This document shows positions 57,436 to 63,830 of a stretch of 64,000 bases of DNA, piece by piece. The stretch is from positions 32,280 through 96,279 of the IMG/VR virus record IMGVR_UViG_3300048691_000182, one strand, 5' to 3'. The translations under genes were made by a program, and so were the position numbers. Every line of letters begins with the position of its first letter. Position 1 is the first letter of the stretch. A model generated the notes under the pieces. It ran no database searches, had not been told where the DNA came from, and saw nothing but the letters and a program-made list of their open reading frames with translations. The stretch comes from a virus.

Positions 57436-57746
57436 ATAATTATTTAAGCGAGAGTGGTCGTTGTCTTTTTAAGAATTCTACTGGTTTAAAAACTATTGAA
57501 AACGGTAAAGTCATTTCTTCTGAACCAGAAGTTGTTTTCTTATTAAGAAAAACATTTTTACTAGGACTAGTAAAAATAAATGTGATTACGGAAGATAGAA
57601 AGCCTGGACCTGGGTCAAATTACCAATACAAGACTCTTCTTAATATTTATGTGTGTGGAATAAGATATTCATTTATTTTCAGGACTATGTGCGAGCCATT
57701 AGTATTTAAAAATGGAAAAGAAATAGTCAAAGAAAATATTAATTAA
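57432..57746 (+). CDS. Unknown small protein, paralogue of the 58624 gene
   Basis: 104 residues, beta-rich. VVFLLRKTFLLGLVKINV is close to VSLVFKKSFFLGILSITT of the gene at 58624, so the two are diverged copies. Function unknown. Confidence 0.55.
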   Translation: MNNYLSESGRCLFKNSTGLKTIENGKVISSEPEVVFLLRKTFLLGLVKINVITEDRKPGPGSNYQYKTLLNIYVCGIRYSFIFRTMCEPLVFKNGKEIVKENIN

Positions 57747-57752
57747 AGGTTT

Positions 57753-57985
57753 CATTGTAAATAGGTGGTAGGCTTAGAAGCAGCCATCCAATAATGAGTA
57801 GGCACGTTACAACTATCCGTTAAAGGATTGTGAGCTGTTTCTTCTGTGCTGTGGACATAGGTGCCCGAGTTAACCCTGAGCTAAAGGGTAGGATGATTTA
57901 GGTTTTTAGTGGTGGACTGTAAACCCATATTTCAGGTACTTAGCATCTGATTTCTTTTAGCGTAATAGCACGCCTTTTTACAATG
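57753..57985 (+). ncRNA. RNA mimic of the 23S rRNA GTPase-associated centre with a ~160-nt insert
   Basis: GGCTTAGAAGCAGCCATC (57771-57788) is identical to helix 43 of bacterial 23S rRNA, and AGCGTAATAGC (57959-57969) is identical to helix 44, in the right order. These loops hold A1067 and A1095, the L11, EF-G and thiostrepton contact site. In rRNA they are separated by ~10 bases; here by about 170. Outer helices CATTGTAAA/TTTACAATG (57753-57761 with 57977-57985) and AGGTG/CGCCT close the RNA. The insert has stems at 57801-57805/57861-57865, 57873-57877/57885-57889 and 57901-57905/57921-57925. No protein gene covers it. Confidence 0.8.
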
Positions 57986-58114
57986 GATTCATTTATGTTA
58001 AAACATATTTTTGGTATAGTAAATATTCAAGATTCTATTTCTGTATCTACCCTTCCTACTAAGGAACAAATACAAAAGAAAGAAGTAGAAAAATATTCAA
58101 AATATTCAAAATAA
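57983..58114 (+). CDS. Small unknown protein, start codon inside the closing helix of the RNA mimic
   Basis: 43 residues from ATG 57983 (39 from ATG 57995), Lys/Gln-rich C-terminus, no ribosome site visible. If real, the 23S-like RNA would act as its 5' leader and the closing helix would cover the start codon. Could also be chance. Confidence 0.35.
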   Translation: MDSFMLKHIFGIVNIQDSISVSTLPTKEQIQKKEVEKYSKYSK

Positions 58115-58156
58115 TAAAATTAGAGATATTGTTTTTAAACTATATAAAAAATCAAA

Positions 58157-58519
58157 ATGACAACAGAAAAGAAAATGACCGCACCACCACCTTGTTATGC
58201 AGTAATGTATCCGGGGTTGGTAGAGGTTGCTAGACGACATGGCTATGCGCTTGCGGTGCATGGTTCTATGACCAGGGACTTTGATTTAATTGCAGTGCCT
58301 TGGGTAGAAGATGCGGGTGACCCTATGCCAATGATTGATGAAATGAAACACGTCTGTATTGGTGTTTATACGCATCACGAAATGGACCATGTAGTTAAAG
58401 ATGGCTTTCGTAGCTCTAAACCACATGGTAGATTTGCATACTCTATTCATTTAACTGAGAAAGGTTGTGATGGACCTTACTTAGATATTAGTGTGATGCC
58501 TCGTTTACCTAAGGAATAA
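58157..58519 (+). CDS. Nucleotidyltransferase-like small phage protein
   Basis: 120 residues: HGYALAVHGSMTRDFDLIAVPW followed by FAYSIHL and YLDISVMPRL. The G-S-x(n)-D-x-D pattern resembles the core of nucleotidyltransferase folds; the same protein type is common in diverse phages with no known role. Ribosome site is weak. Confidence 0.6.
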   Translation: MTTEKKMTAPPPCYAVMYPGLVEVARRHGYALAVHGSMTRDFDLIAVPWVEDAGDPMPMIDEMKHVCIGVYTHHEMDHVVKDGFRSSKPHGRFAYSIHLTEKGCDGPYLDISVMPRLPKE

Positions 58520-58577
58520 AATACCTCCTCCTTTACCGACGCTTAATGTTGATATAAAAGAATTAACACCTGAAGAG

Positions 58578-58655
58578 ATGAATAAACTCTATATTCGTCA
58601 GACACGTGATTACTACAAAGAAAATGACAAACTTAACTGTGACACTGGAAGTAAC
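58578..58655 (+). CDS. Short ORF, possible C-terminal extension in another frame
   Basis: 25 residues from ATG 58578, but the frame is open back to 58497 and its amino acids (PPPLPTLNVDIKELTPEEMN) look natural. Either a small gene with a non-ATG start or the remains of a longer one joined by frameshift to the preceding gene. Weak. Confidence 0.3.
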
Positions 58656-58899
58656 TAACCAAAGAGAAAGAGTCTCATTAGTTTTTAAGAAATCTTTCTT
58701 TTTAGGTATTTTATCCATTACTACAGATGTTTATAAATTCAGTAAAGAGAATGAACCTTTGGAGTATATCGTAGGAATATTTGTTCGATTATTTGGTAAA
58801 AAAATATTTTGCAGTACTTCTTATACCAAAGAAGTTCCAATCTTCTACTTTGATGATGTAAAACACAAAATCAATGAAGTTTATATAAAAGGTTTATAA
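58624..58899 (+). CDS. Unknown small protein, paralogue of the 57432 gene
   Basis: 91 residues from ATG 58624; an earlier non-ATG start (58606) is less likely. Shares the KKSFFLGIL-type strand with the gene at 57432. Function unknown. Confidence 0.5.
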   Translation: MTNLTVTLEVTNQRERVSLVFKKSFFLGILSITTDVYKFSKENEPLEYIVGIFVRLFGKKIFCSTSYTKEVPIFYFDDVKHKINEVYIKGL

Positions 58900-58904
58900 G
58901 TTAG

Positions 58905-59027
58905 ATGACTACTTATCAAAGAGACCAACAATTCCAACAACAGTTAGATTCTAAAAAACCTAGCTGGGATTGTACCAACAGACGCTATCTCAAATACACA
59001 CCCACAAGAATACCTCCCAAACTTTAA
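58905..59027 (+). CDS. Small Gln-rich ORF
   Basis: 40 residues, Gln/Arg-rich, starting five bases after the preceding stop. Overlaps a membrane-type frame below. Uncertain. Confidence 0.35.
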   Translation: MTTYQRDQQFQQQLDSKKPSWDCTNRRYLKYTPTRIPPKL

Positions 59028-59214
59028 CCTGGTATGGTGCCCAGGTAAGAAGCATTACCGTGTATATATTCTCGTAGGTGCTACAACGTACGAGAAAACC
59101 AATGCAGGCTATTGCATTTGTATTATCAGTACAGGTCTGGTTGCTACAGGTTTTTGCATGCTCTACAGCTTCTTGCATAAACATCGTTCTAACAACAAGA
59201 ACGACGCAGTGTAA
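58948..59214 (+). CDS. Small membrane protein frame without ATG start
   Basis: Open frame of up to 89 codons in another frame than the ORF at 58905, ending 59212-59214. It holds a convincing membrane helix (CICIISTGLVATGFCMLYSF) and a basic tail, so it looks coded, but the only ATG is near the end. It may begin at a non-ATG codon or be reached by a +1 shift from the overlapping ORF. Confidence 0.4.
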   Translation: MLKNLAGIVPTDAISNTHPQEYLPNFNLVWCPGKKHYRVYILVGATTYEKTNAGYCICIISTGLVATGFCMLYSFLHKHRSNNKNDAV

Positions 59215-59256
59215 AAAATAACTGCAACGCCTTAATATATAGACAAAGAATAGTAA

Positions 59257-59329
59257 TCCTCGATAACTCAGTTGGTAGAGTACTTGACTGTTAATCAAGG
59301 TGTCCCTGGTTCGAGACCAGGTCGAGGAG
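59257..59329 (+). tRNA. tRNA-Asn (GTT)
   Basis: Acceptor TCCTCGA/TCGAGGA, anticodon GTT at 59290-59292 in loop CTGTTAA, T-loop TTCGAGA, CCA encoded at 59330-59332. Confidence 0.93.
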
Positions 59330-59339
59330 CCAAATAAAT

Positions 59340-59412
59340 CTCTCCATAGTTAAACTGGATATAACAGCAACCTTCTAAGTTGCGATTACATGTTCAAGTC
59401 ATGTTGGAGGGG
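59340..59412 (+). tRNA. tRNA-Arg (TCT)
   Basis: Acceptor CTCTCCA/TGGAGGG with one U-G pair, anticodon stem GCAAC/GTTGC with TCT in loop CTTCTAA, T-arm ACATG/CATGT, CCA encoded at 59413-59415. Confidence 0.9.
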
Positions 59413-59419
59413 CCAGTGT

Positions 59420-59504
59420 GGAAGTGTGGCAGAGTGGTCTAATGCACCGGTCTTGAAAACCGGCGATGGGAAACTATCCGTGAGTTCGAATCTCACCACT
59501 TCCG
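59420..59504 (+). tRNA. tRNA-Ser (TGA)
   Basis: Acceptor GGAAGTG/CACTTCC, anticodon stem CCGGT/ACCGG with TGA, a long variable arm as in class II tRNAs, and CCA encoded at 59505-59507. Confidence 0.93.
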
Positions 59505-59544
59505 CCAATTAGATAATAAATTTATTTTGTGAGTAGGTTTAGGT

Positions 59545-59848
59545 GGCCCTGTGATGGAATAGGTAGACATAAATTAGTTGTGTCCTATAGTAGAAATATT
59601 GTAGAAAAATGGTGTAAATTCAGGGAAAGCTTAACATGTAATGATGATGCCAATCCTGAGCGAAACTTTCGCAGTAATGTGAGATGACGTGCAGAGACTA
59701 TAATCACCTATCTTAACAAGTAAAGCTGAAGATAAAGGGATAGTCCACGTAACAACAGTAATAATACTGATAGTGAAAACTATAGTTATTTGAACAGACT
59801 TAAAATCTGTCGCCGAAAGGCATCCCGATTCGAGTTCGGGCAGGGCCA
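59545..59848 (+). tRNA. tRNA-Leu (TAA), interrupted by a group I intron
   Basis: Exons 59545-59570 and 59793-59848. Acceptor GGCCCTG/CAGGGCC, D-stem ATG/CAT, anticodon stem ACAGA/TCTGT with TAA at 59801-59803, class II variable arm, T-arm CCCGA/TCGGG. CCA is not encoded (CCT follows), unlike the other tRNAs. The intron falls between positions 25 and 26, at the end of the D-stem, not in the anticodon loop. Leader and trailer extend the acceptor to 18 perfect pairs (59534-59551 with 59841-59858). Confidence 0.88.
59571..59792 (+). ncRNA. Group I (IC3-like) intron in tRNA-Leu
   Basis: 222 nt. TCAGG (59620-59624) pairs with CCTGA within GCCAATCCTGAGC, and GCAGAGACTA (59691-59700) pairs through GACTA with TAGTC (59741-59745) in AAAGGGATAGTCC; these match cyanobacterial tRNA-Leu intron core words. 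P1: exon GACAT with intron GTGTC (59580-59584), giving the required U-G at the splice site. P10: exon AAC with GTT at 59577-59579. The intron ends in G (59792). No ORF. Confidence 0.88.
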
Positions 59849-59882
59849 CCTAAACCTATTTAAATATAAATTTATTATTGAA

Positions 59883-60107
59883 AGAACACTAAGAGATAAA
59901 GTAGATGAATGGCGGAATTGGTATACGCGTGGCCAGGACTTCGGTCTGAAGCTGCTAGACTGTGAACACCTAAAGCGGGATATGTGACTTCGAAGAAGAG
60001 CTATCGACACAGTCGGCCTATCATTGGGTCCGGTCTTAGACCAAGTGTGAAGGTTCGAATCCTTCTTCAGAAATCAATGATCTAGCTACTTTATCTCTTA
60101 GTGTTCT
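59883..60107 (+). ncRNA. tRNA-like structured RNA inside a 22-bp inverted repeat
   Basis: Perfect arms 59883-59904 and 60086-60107 enclose ~180 bases. A D-arm TGGCGGAATTGGTATACGCG (59910-59929) and a T-arm GAAGG-TTCGAAT-CCTTC (60049-60065) are clear, as in tRNA-Leu, but no normal anticodon arm follows. Between them lie helices GACTGTG/CACAGTC (59957-59963 with 60007-60013), GGCC/GGCC, and a nine-pair hairpin (60022-60047) with one mismatch. The acceptor is degenerate beyond four pairs. It may be a tRNA with another insertion, a decayed tRNA, or a new RNA. Confidence 0.6.
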
Positions 60108-60116
60108 AAACACTTT

Positions 60117-60163
60117 ATTACCTATTAAGAAGTCTTATTTTTATAGACTTCTTAATAGGTAAT
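60117..60163 (+). terminator. Terminator of the tRNA region
   Basis: 19-base perfect inverted repeat (60117-60135 with 60145-60163). Confidence 0.7.
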
Positions 60164-60191
60164 ATGTCGATTTTTTATAAAGGAGAAAGAA

Positions 60192-60737
60192 TTGAACGAG
60201 GAAATTAAAATTGGTTCTATAGTAACCCCTTGTAAAGAAGGAATTTATCTTCGCAGTGGGGGCGAAGCATGGGTCGGTGCTATTGTTTGTTCGATCGACC
60301 CTTTCATTATGGTGAGTGAAGACACCACAATGCGGTGGTCGTGTGAAAAGATAGAAAATTACTGTGTTGTAAGTACAGGTACTGATGAACAATTGCAAAA
60401 ATGCATGCGTCGCTTAGAACCTAACGAGCGACCAGTTAATTTTGTTATGGAATCGGTCAAAGTTAAGAGTCTGTATAATCTCTTTGATATTGTTCGACAT
60501 ACAAAGTCAGAACACAACTACATCGTCACAGGCACGCCTGAGTTTAACCAACTGACATCACCAAGGTCTCCTGCCTACACTTACAGGCGAGAAGATGGTA
60601 GTGATGCAGTAACGTATATTCGACCTAAAGAAGCAATGGAAGATGGACGTTTTGTTTTAGTTAAAGAGTATGTACCTAGTCCTTTAAAATTAACTGGAAC
60701 AGCATCTAGTATAGTTATCTTAAATGAACTTGGATAA
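60192..60737 (+). CDS. Unknown protein
   Basis: 181 residues starting at TTG 60192, supported by AAAGGAGA seven bases upstream. N-terminal half is beta-rich like an SH3-type fold (GSIVTPCKEGIYLRSGGEAWVGAIV). No catalytic motif. First of a four-gene run to 62607. Confidence 0.6.
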   Translation: MNEEIKIGSIVTPCKEGIYLRSGGEAWVGAIVCSIDPFIMVSEDTTMRWSCEKIENYCVVSTGTDEQLQKCMRRLEPNERPVNFVMESVKVKSLYNLFDIVRHTKSEHNYIVTGTPEFNQLTSPRSPAYTYRREDGSDAVTYIRPKEAMEDGRFVLVKEYVPSPLKLTGTASSIVILNELG

Positions 60738-60752
60738 AATAAAGGAAAGAAT

Positions 60753-61220
60753 ATGAAGAGTTTTACTGGTGCTATTTTCAAACCAATGCTAGAATGGTTT
60801 TATGAAAATGAATCTAAAGTATATGTGACGTTTGCTGTTTCTGATCCTGGTGTTGCGGCAAAACCATGGTTTCCTGAAAGAGCACTAGAAAAAATTGAAA
60901 TTGGTGATACTAATGGAAATAAACTGGGTCAAGTCCAGGTCATTACTATCAACCTTGGGCCGGATGCCGTTGATCAATTTAAATATTGGCCAGAAGGTTT
61001 TTCTGTTTTTGTAAGATTTAACGGTGAACCGTGTGATATTTATGTGCCATACAGTGCTGTAATTTCTTTACATAATCCTAACGGAAGGAAATGGTTTGCT
61101 GATTACGTTGCTGTTTCTTTAAGAACTACTGAGACTGAAGTTATAAAAACTCCTATCCAAACAACCAAACAAACTAAACCATCAAAAGTTAACTTTTTAA
61201 AACTAGTTTCAAAGGACTAA
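60753..61220 (+). CDS. Unknown protein
   Basis: 155 residues with an AAAGGAAA ribosome site; beta-rich, basic C-terminus. No motif recognised. Ends two bases before the next gene. Confidence 0.55.
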   Translation: MKSFTGAIFKPMLEWFYENESKVYVTFAVSDPGVAAKPWFPERALEKIEIGDTNGNKLGQVQVITINLGPDAVDQFKYWPEGFSVFVRFNGEPCDIYVPYSAVISLHNPNGRKWFADYVAVSLRTTETEVIKTPIQTTKQTKPSKVNFLKLVSKD

Positions 61221-61222
61221 AA

Positions 61223-61861
61223 ATGAAAGTATTGTCTCTACATAAAGCTGACTCTGGTTTCTGGAGAATGCTAGTAAATGGTAAAGTGCACCCTTTGTTA
61301 GTTGGCTTTAAATTTCAGGATGAAGCCATTAAAACTGCTGCAAAAATGTTTCCTGATTCTATTTTTCTAGAAGAACCTAAAACGTATCTTAACTGGACAT
61401 TACCAGGTGAAGAAATTAAAACGCCTTTTGAATTACCTCCCATAATTCAAGAATCGATTAGTCTTGGGTATTTAATAAATTTACTTAAAGATAAGTTTAG
61501 CGTTAGTTACATGCCGTTGAGTACTGGTAAAAGAAAACTTAACAATAAACCAGATTACGTAAATGAGGACGAAATACGAAACTTATCACTTGGTACAAAC
61601 TTGTACACCCTAAGTAATGAAAGCCTTAAAACATTTTCATTTTCTATTGGTGTAATTCCAATTGAACCTTATGCTATTTATGTAGGATTACAATTAGAAA
61701 ATTGTGTTGAAATATTGGTTAATCTAAATAATCCATTTGTCCACACTTTTATTCGTTTTGACAATAATGAAGCAAATAAGAATGCTTGGCTTAATTGGAC
61801 ACATGAATTAGTTAATATAGACAAACATGTGCTTAAAGACACTTTGGAAGAGAATTTCTAA
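61223..61861 (+). CDS. Unknown protein
   Basis: 212 residues, mixed fold, no motif. Its stop shares a base with the start of the next gene, so they are coupled. Confidence 0.55.
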   Translation: MKVLSLHKADSGFWRMLVNGKVHPLLVGFKFQDEAIKTAAKMFPDSIFLEEPKTYLNWTLPGEEIKTPFELPPIIQESISLGYLINLLKDKFSVSYMPLSTGKRKLNNKPDYVNEDEIRNLSLGTNLYTLSNESLKTFSFSIGVIPIEPYAIYVGLQLENCVEILVNLNNPFVHTFIRFDNNEANKNAWLNWTHELVNIDKHVLKDTLEENF

Positions 61862-62607
61862 TGATCCCTATTAAACAGACTGTTCTTCACGATCCAGCTA
61901 ACGGTAAAATAGGTAATTGTTTAAGTGCCGTATTAGCATCTATTCTCCACATACCTATTGAAGATGTACCTAATTTTCAAGACCCACTTAATTGGTTAAG
62001 AGATTTGAATAAATGGTTACGTCCACATGGTCTTGGTTATATAAATTACGAAGACTATGACCTTTGGACAAACCACCAAGAACTCACAGGAAGCTACCAT
62101 CTCATCTCAGGCAACACCAATCGCTCAGTTGATGTCTCACATGCCTGTGTTGGTTTAGACTCCTATGTAGTCTTTGATCCACATCCTAGTGACGATGGTC
62201 TTATTAATAAGAATTGTTATGGTGTATTTGTTGTTTTGCGTCCATGGGAAGTAGCACAATTAAATTCAATGACTGTTGAGAAAGCTAATAATATACTTTC
62301 TGAAGAAAATGTCTTCTTACTACACAGAACAGAAGAAAATAATATTTCTATTGATAAATTTGGTGGTGTGGATCACGTTACCTTAGATGGTAAGTTTACC
62401 AAAGAACAACTGAAAGCTATGGTTTTTCTAATGGAAGAAAATGAAAAAGCTAAACCAGTTAGTAGAAACGTTACTAAAGAAGAGCATGATTTATTAATGG
62501 CTGCAACTCTACGGTCATCGATTGTTATTGCAAAGGGTAGACTGGTAGAGCCTAAATCTACTGTTCAAACTTTTCCAATATCACAAGACAGTAAAACAAT
62601 GCTTTAA
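61861..62607 (+). CDS. Papain-like cysteine hydrolase of phage type
   Basis: 248 residues. KIGNCLSAVLASILHIPIEDVPNF provides the nucleophile Cys near residue 20, VSHACVG the His, and VVFDPHPSDDGL the Asp, the order of a papain-like (C39-like) fold seen in a common phage protein family. C-terminal ~110 residues are helical and charged, probably a separate interaction domain. Substrate unknown: protein, peptide or ubiquitin-like tag. Confidence 0.65.
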   Translation: MIPIKQTVLHDPANGKIGNCLSAVLASILHIPIEDVPNFQDPLNWLRDLNKWLRPHGLGYINYEDYDLWTNHQELTGSYHLISGNTNRSVDVSHACVGLDSYVVFDPHPSDDGLINKNCYGVFVVLRPWEVAQLNSMTVEKANNILSEENVFLLHRTEENNISIDKFGGVDHVTLDGKFTKEQLKAMVFLMEENEKAKPVSRNVTKEEHDLLMAATLRSSIVIAKGRLVEPKSTVQTFPISQDSKTML

Positions 62608-62706
62608 GTTGCATGCTTTATAACGCTTAATTCTACAACAGAACAATTAAAAGAAACTACAAAATAATTATTTACTATACTCACTAATAATGTAGTGAGA
62701 TTAAGT

Positions 62707-62778
62707 GCCGTTGTAACTCAGAGGAAGAGTACCTGCCTTGTAAGCAGGAAGTCGAGATTTCGAAATTCTCCAACGGCA
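62707..62778 (+). tRNA. tRNA-Thr (TGT)
   Basis: Acceptor GCCGTTG/CAACGGC, anticodon stem CCTGC/GCAGG with TGT in loop CTTGTAA, a T-loop TTCGAAA with one weak pair in the T-stem, and CCA encoded at 62779-62781. Confidence 0.9.
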
Positions 62779-62809
62779 CCATTTACTATCCTAGTTTAAA
62801 AGGAAACTC

Positions 62810-62992
62810 ATGAATATAGTTTTTTTTCTTTGGGTAGCGATTCTAATCGTTGGAGCAGTTTTAAAAGCTGTCTTTAAGGATTCTAAACATATAAAAACTA
62901 TTAATAAAGTAATTTGGTCATTACTTGGTGTAATGACCTTAATAGTAGCTCTTGGATTATTATTTATAATAAATAGAGTTTTAAGTATATGA
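62810..62992 (+). CDS. Small double-membrane-span protein
   Basis: 60 residues with two hydrophobic helices (about 3-22 and 34-57) joined by a basic turn (KDSKHIKTINK). AAAGGAAA ribosome site. Holin-like in size and layout, but many small phage membrane proteins look like this. Overlaps the next gene by four bases. Confidence 0.5.
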   Translation: MNIVFFLWVAILIVGAVLKAVFKDSKHIKTINKVIWSLLGVMTLIVALGLLFIINRVLSI

Positions 62993-63177
62993 AATATTCA
63001 GAACAAGACCTTGTCGATCTTAATGAATTAAAAAAGAAAATAGCTTCTGGCGAGGCTACTCTATCAAGTCCTTTTGAAGGCATGGATAAACCATGGTCTC
63101 AGGAAGATAAAGATAAGTTAGCAGAATGTTTAAGTACCGTATTTAATTGGAAAAAGATCCAGATAAAAACAATTTAA
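62989..63177 (+). CDS. Unknown small protein
   Basis: 62 residues, acidic, with a KPWSQEDKDKLAECLSTVFNW helix; coupled to the membrane protein by ATGA. Function unknown. Confidence 0.5.
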   Translation: MKYSEQDLVDLNELKKKIASGEATLSSPFEGMDKPWSQEDKDKLAECLSTVFNWKKIQIKTI

Positions 63178-63293
63178 ATTTAAATAATTATTTAAGTCTA
63201 AGTCCTACTCTTTTAGTGGACTTAGACAGTAAGACGTATGACGTAAGGATAATTTTACATACCTTTATTAACTTATGTGAAAACAAAAAGGAA

Positions 63294-63548
63294 ATGAAAT
63301 TGTCTCTCACAAAGGAAGAAGTAACTACTATAATCAAAAATCTTGCCTTAGAGAATTTTGATATTATTCGTAGCGAATTAGATTTTAGTGTAGCCGGTGC
63401 TGAATATCTCGATTATAATTCTTTGGATAAAATGAATTTTATCATGTCTTTGGAATTTAAATTTAGCATCGTAATGAGCGAAGCTGACGCTTACTGTATG
63501 AATAATTTACAAGAAGTAATTGATTACGTTTATGAGAAATTAAAATGA
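63294..63548 (+). CDS. Acyl-carrier-protein-like protein, divergent
   Basis: 84 residues from ATG 63294 (a TTG at 63300 has better ribosome-site spacing). YLDYNSLDKMNFIMSLEFKFSI aligns with the DSL helix-2 region of acyl carrier proteins, with Ser 43 at the phosphopantetheine site, but the preceding Asp is Asn. Coupled to the next ACP-like gene by ATGA. Acyl or peptidyl carrier role possible; the changed Asp makes loading uncertain. Confidence 0.55.
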   Translation: MKLSLTKEEVTTIIKNLALENFDIIRSELDFSVAGAEYLDYNSLDKMNFIMSLEFKFSIVMSEADAYCMNNLQEVIDYVYEKLK

Positions 63549-63829
63549 AATTAACCTCTCTAGAAATTGAAGATAAAATAAAAACTTTGATATTTGAGGA
63601 ATCAAAGCTTTATACAGGCATCGTTAAGCCAGCAAGTAAAGAAGAAATTTTAGACACTCTTGAACTGAAAAAAGATCTTGGTTTTGATTCTATTGATGTT
63701 ATTGAATTCGTTATGTTACTCGAAGTCGAATTTAACGAAAATGAAATTTTCTTATCAGACGAAGATTTTGATAAGACTAAATCAGTGCAAGATTTTGTAA
63801 ATGTTGTTTTAAAACTAAAGGGTTTTTAA
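63545..63829 (+). CDS. Acyl carrier protein-like protein
   Basis: 94 residues. KKDLGFDSIDVIEFVMLLEVEF closely matches the ACP signature (LGADSLDTVELVMALEEEF), with Ser 49 as phosphopantetheine site, and KSVQDFVNVVLKL is the fourth helix. Length is that of a normal ACP. In a phage it could recruit host acyl groups or mimic host ACP, which many bacterial enzymes bind. No synthase genes are in the window. Confidence 0.7.
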   Translation: MKLTSLEIEDKIKTLIFEESKLYTGIVKPASKEEILDTLELKKDLGFDSIDVIEFVMLLEVEFNENEIFLSDEDFDKTKSVQDFVNVVLKLKGF

Positions 63830-63830
63830 A

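Noticed and set aside
57789-57958. The insert in the 23S-like RNA as a group I intron in rDNA
   Set aside because: No P7 pair or splice-site U/G signature was found, and no further 23S sequence flanks it.
58945-58962. Run of six A as a -1 frameshift site
   Set aside because: The downstream frame is +1, not -1, relative to the upstream ORF.
59883-60107. tmRNA
   Set aside because: The D-arm is a normal tRNA-Leu type and there is no tmRNA 5' signature or tag ending in Leu-Ala-Ala.
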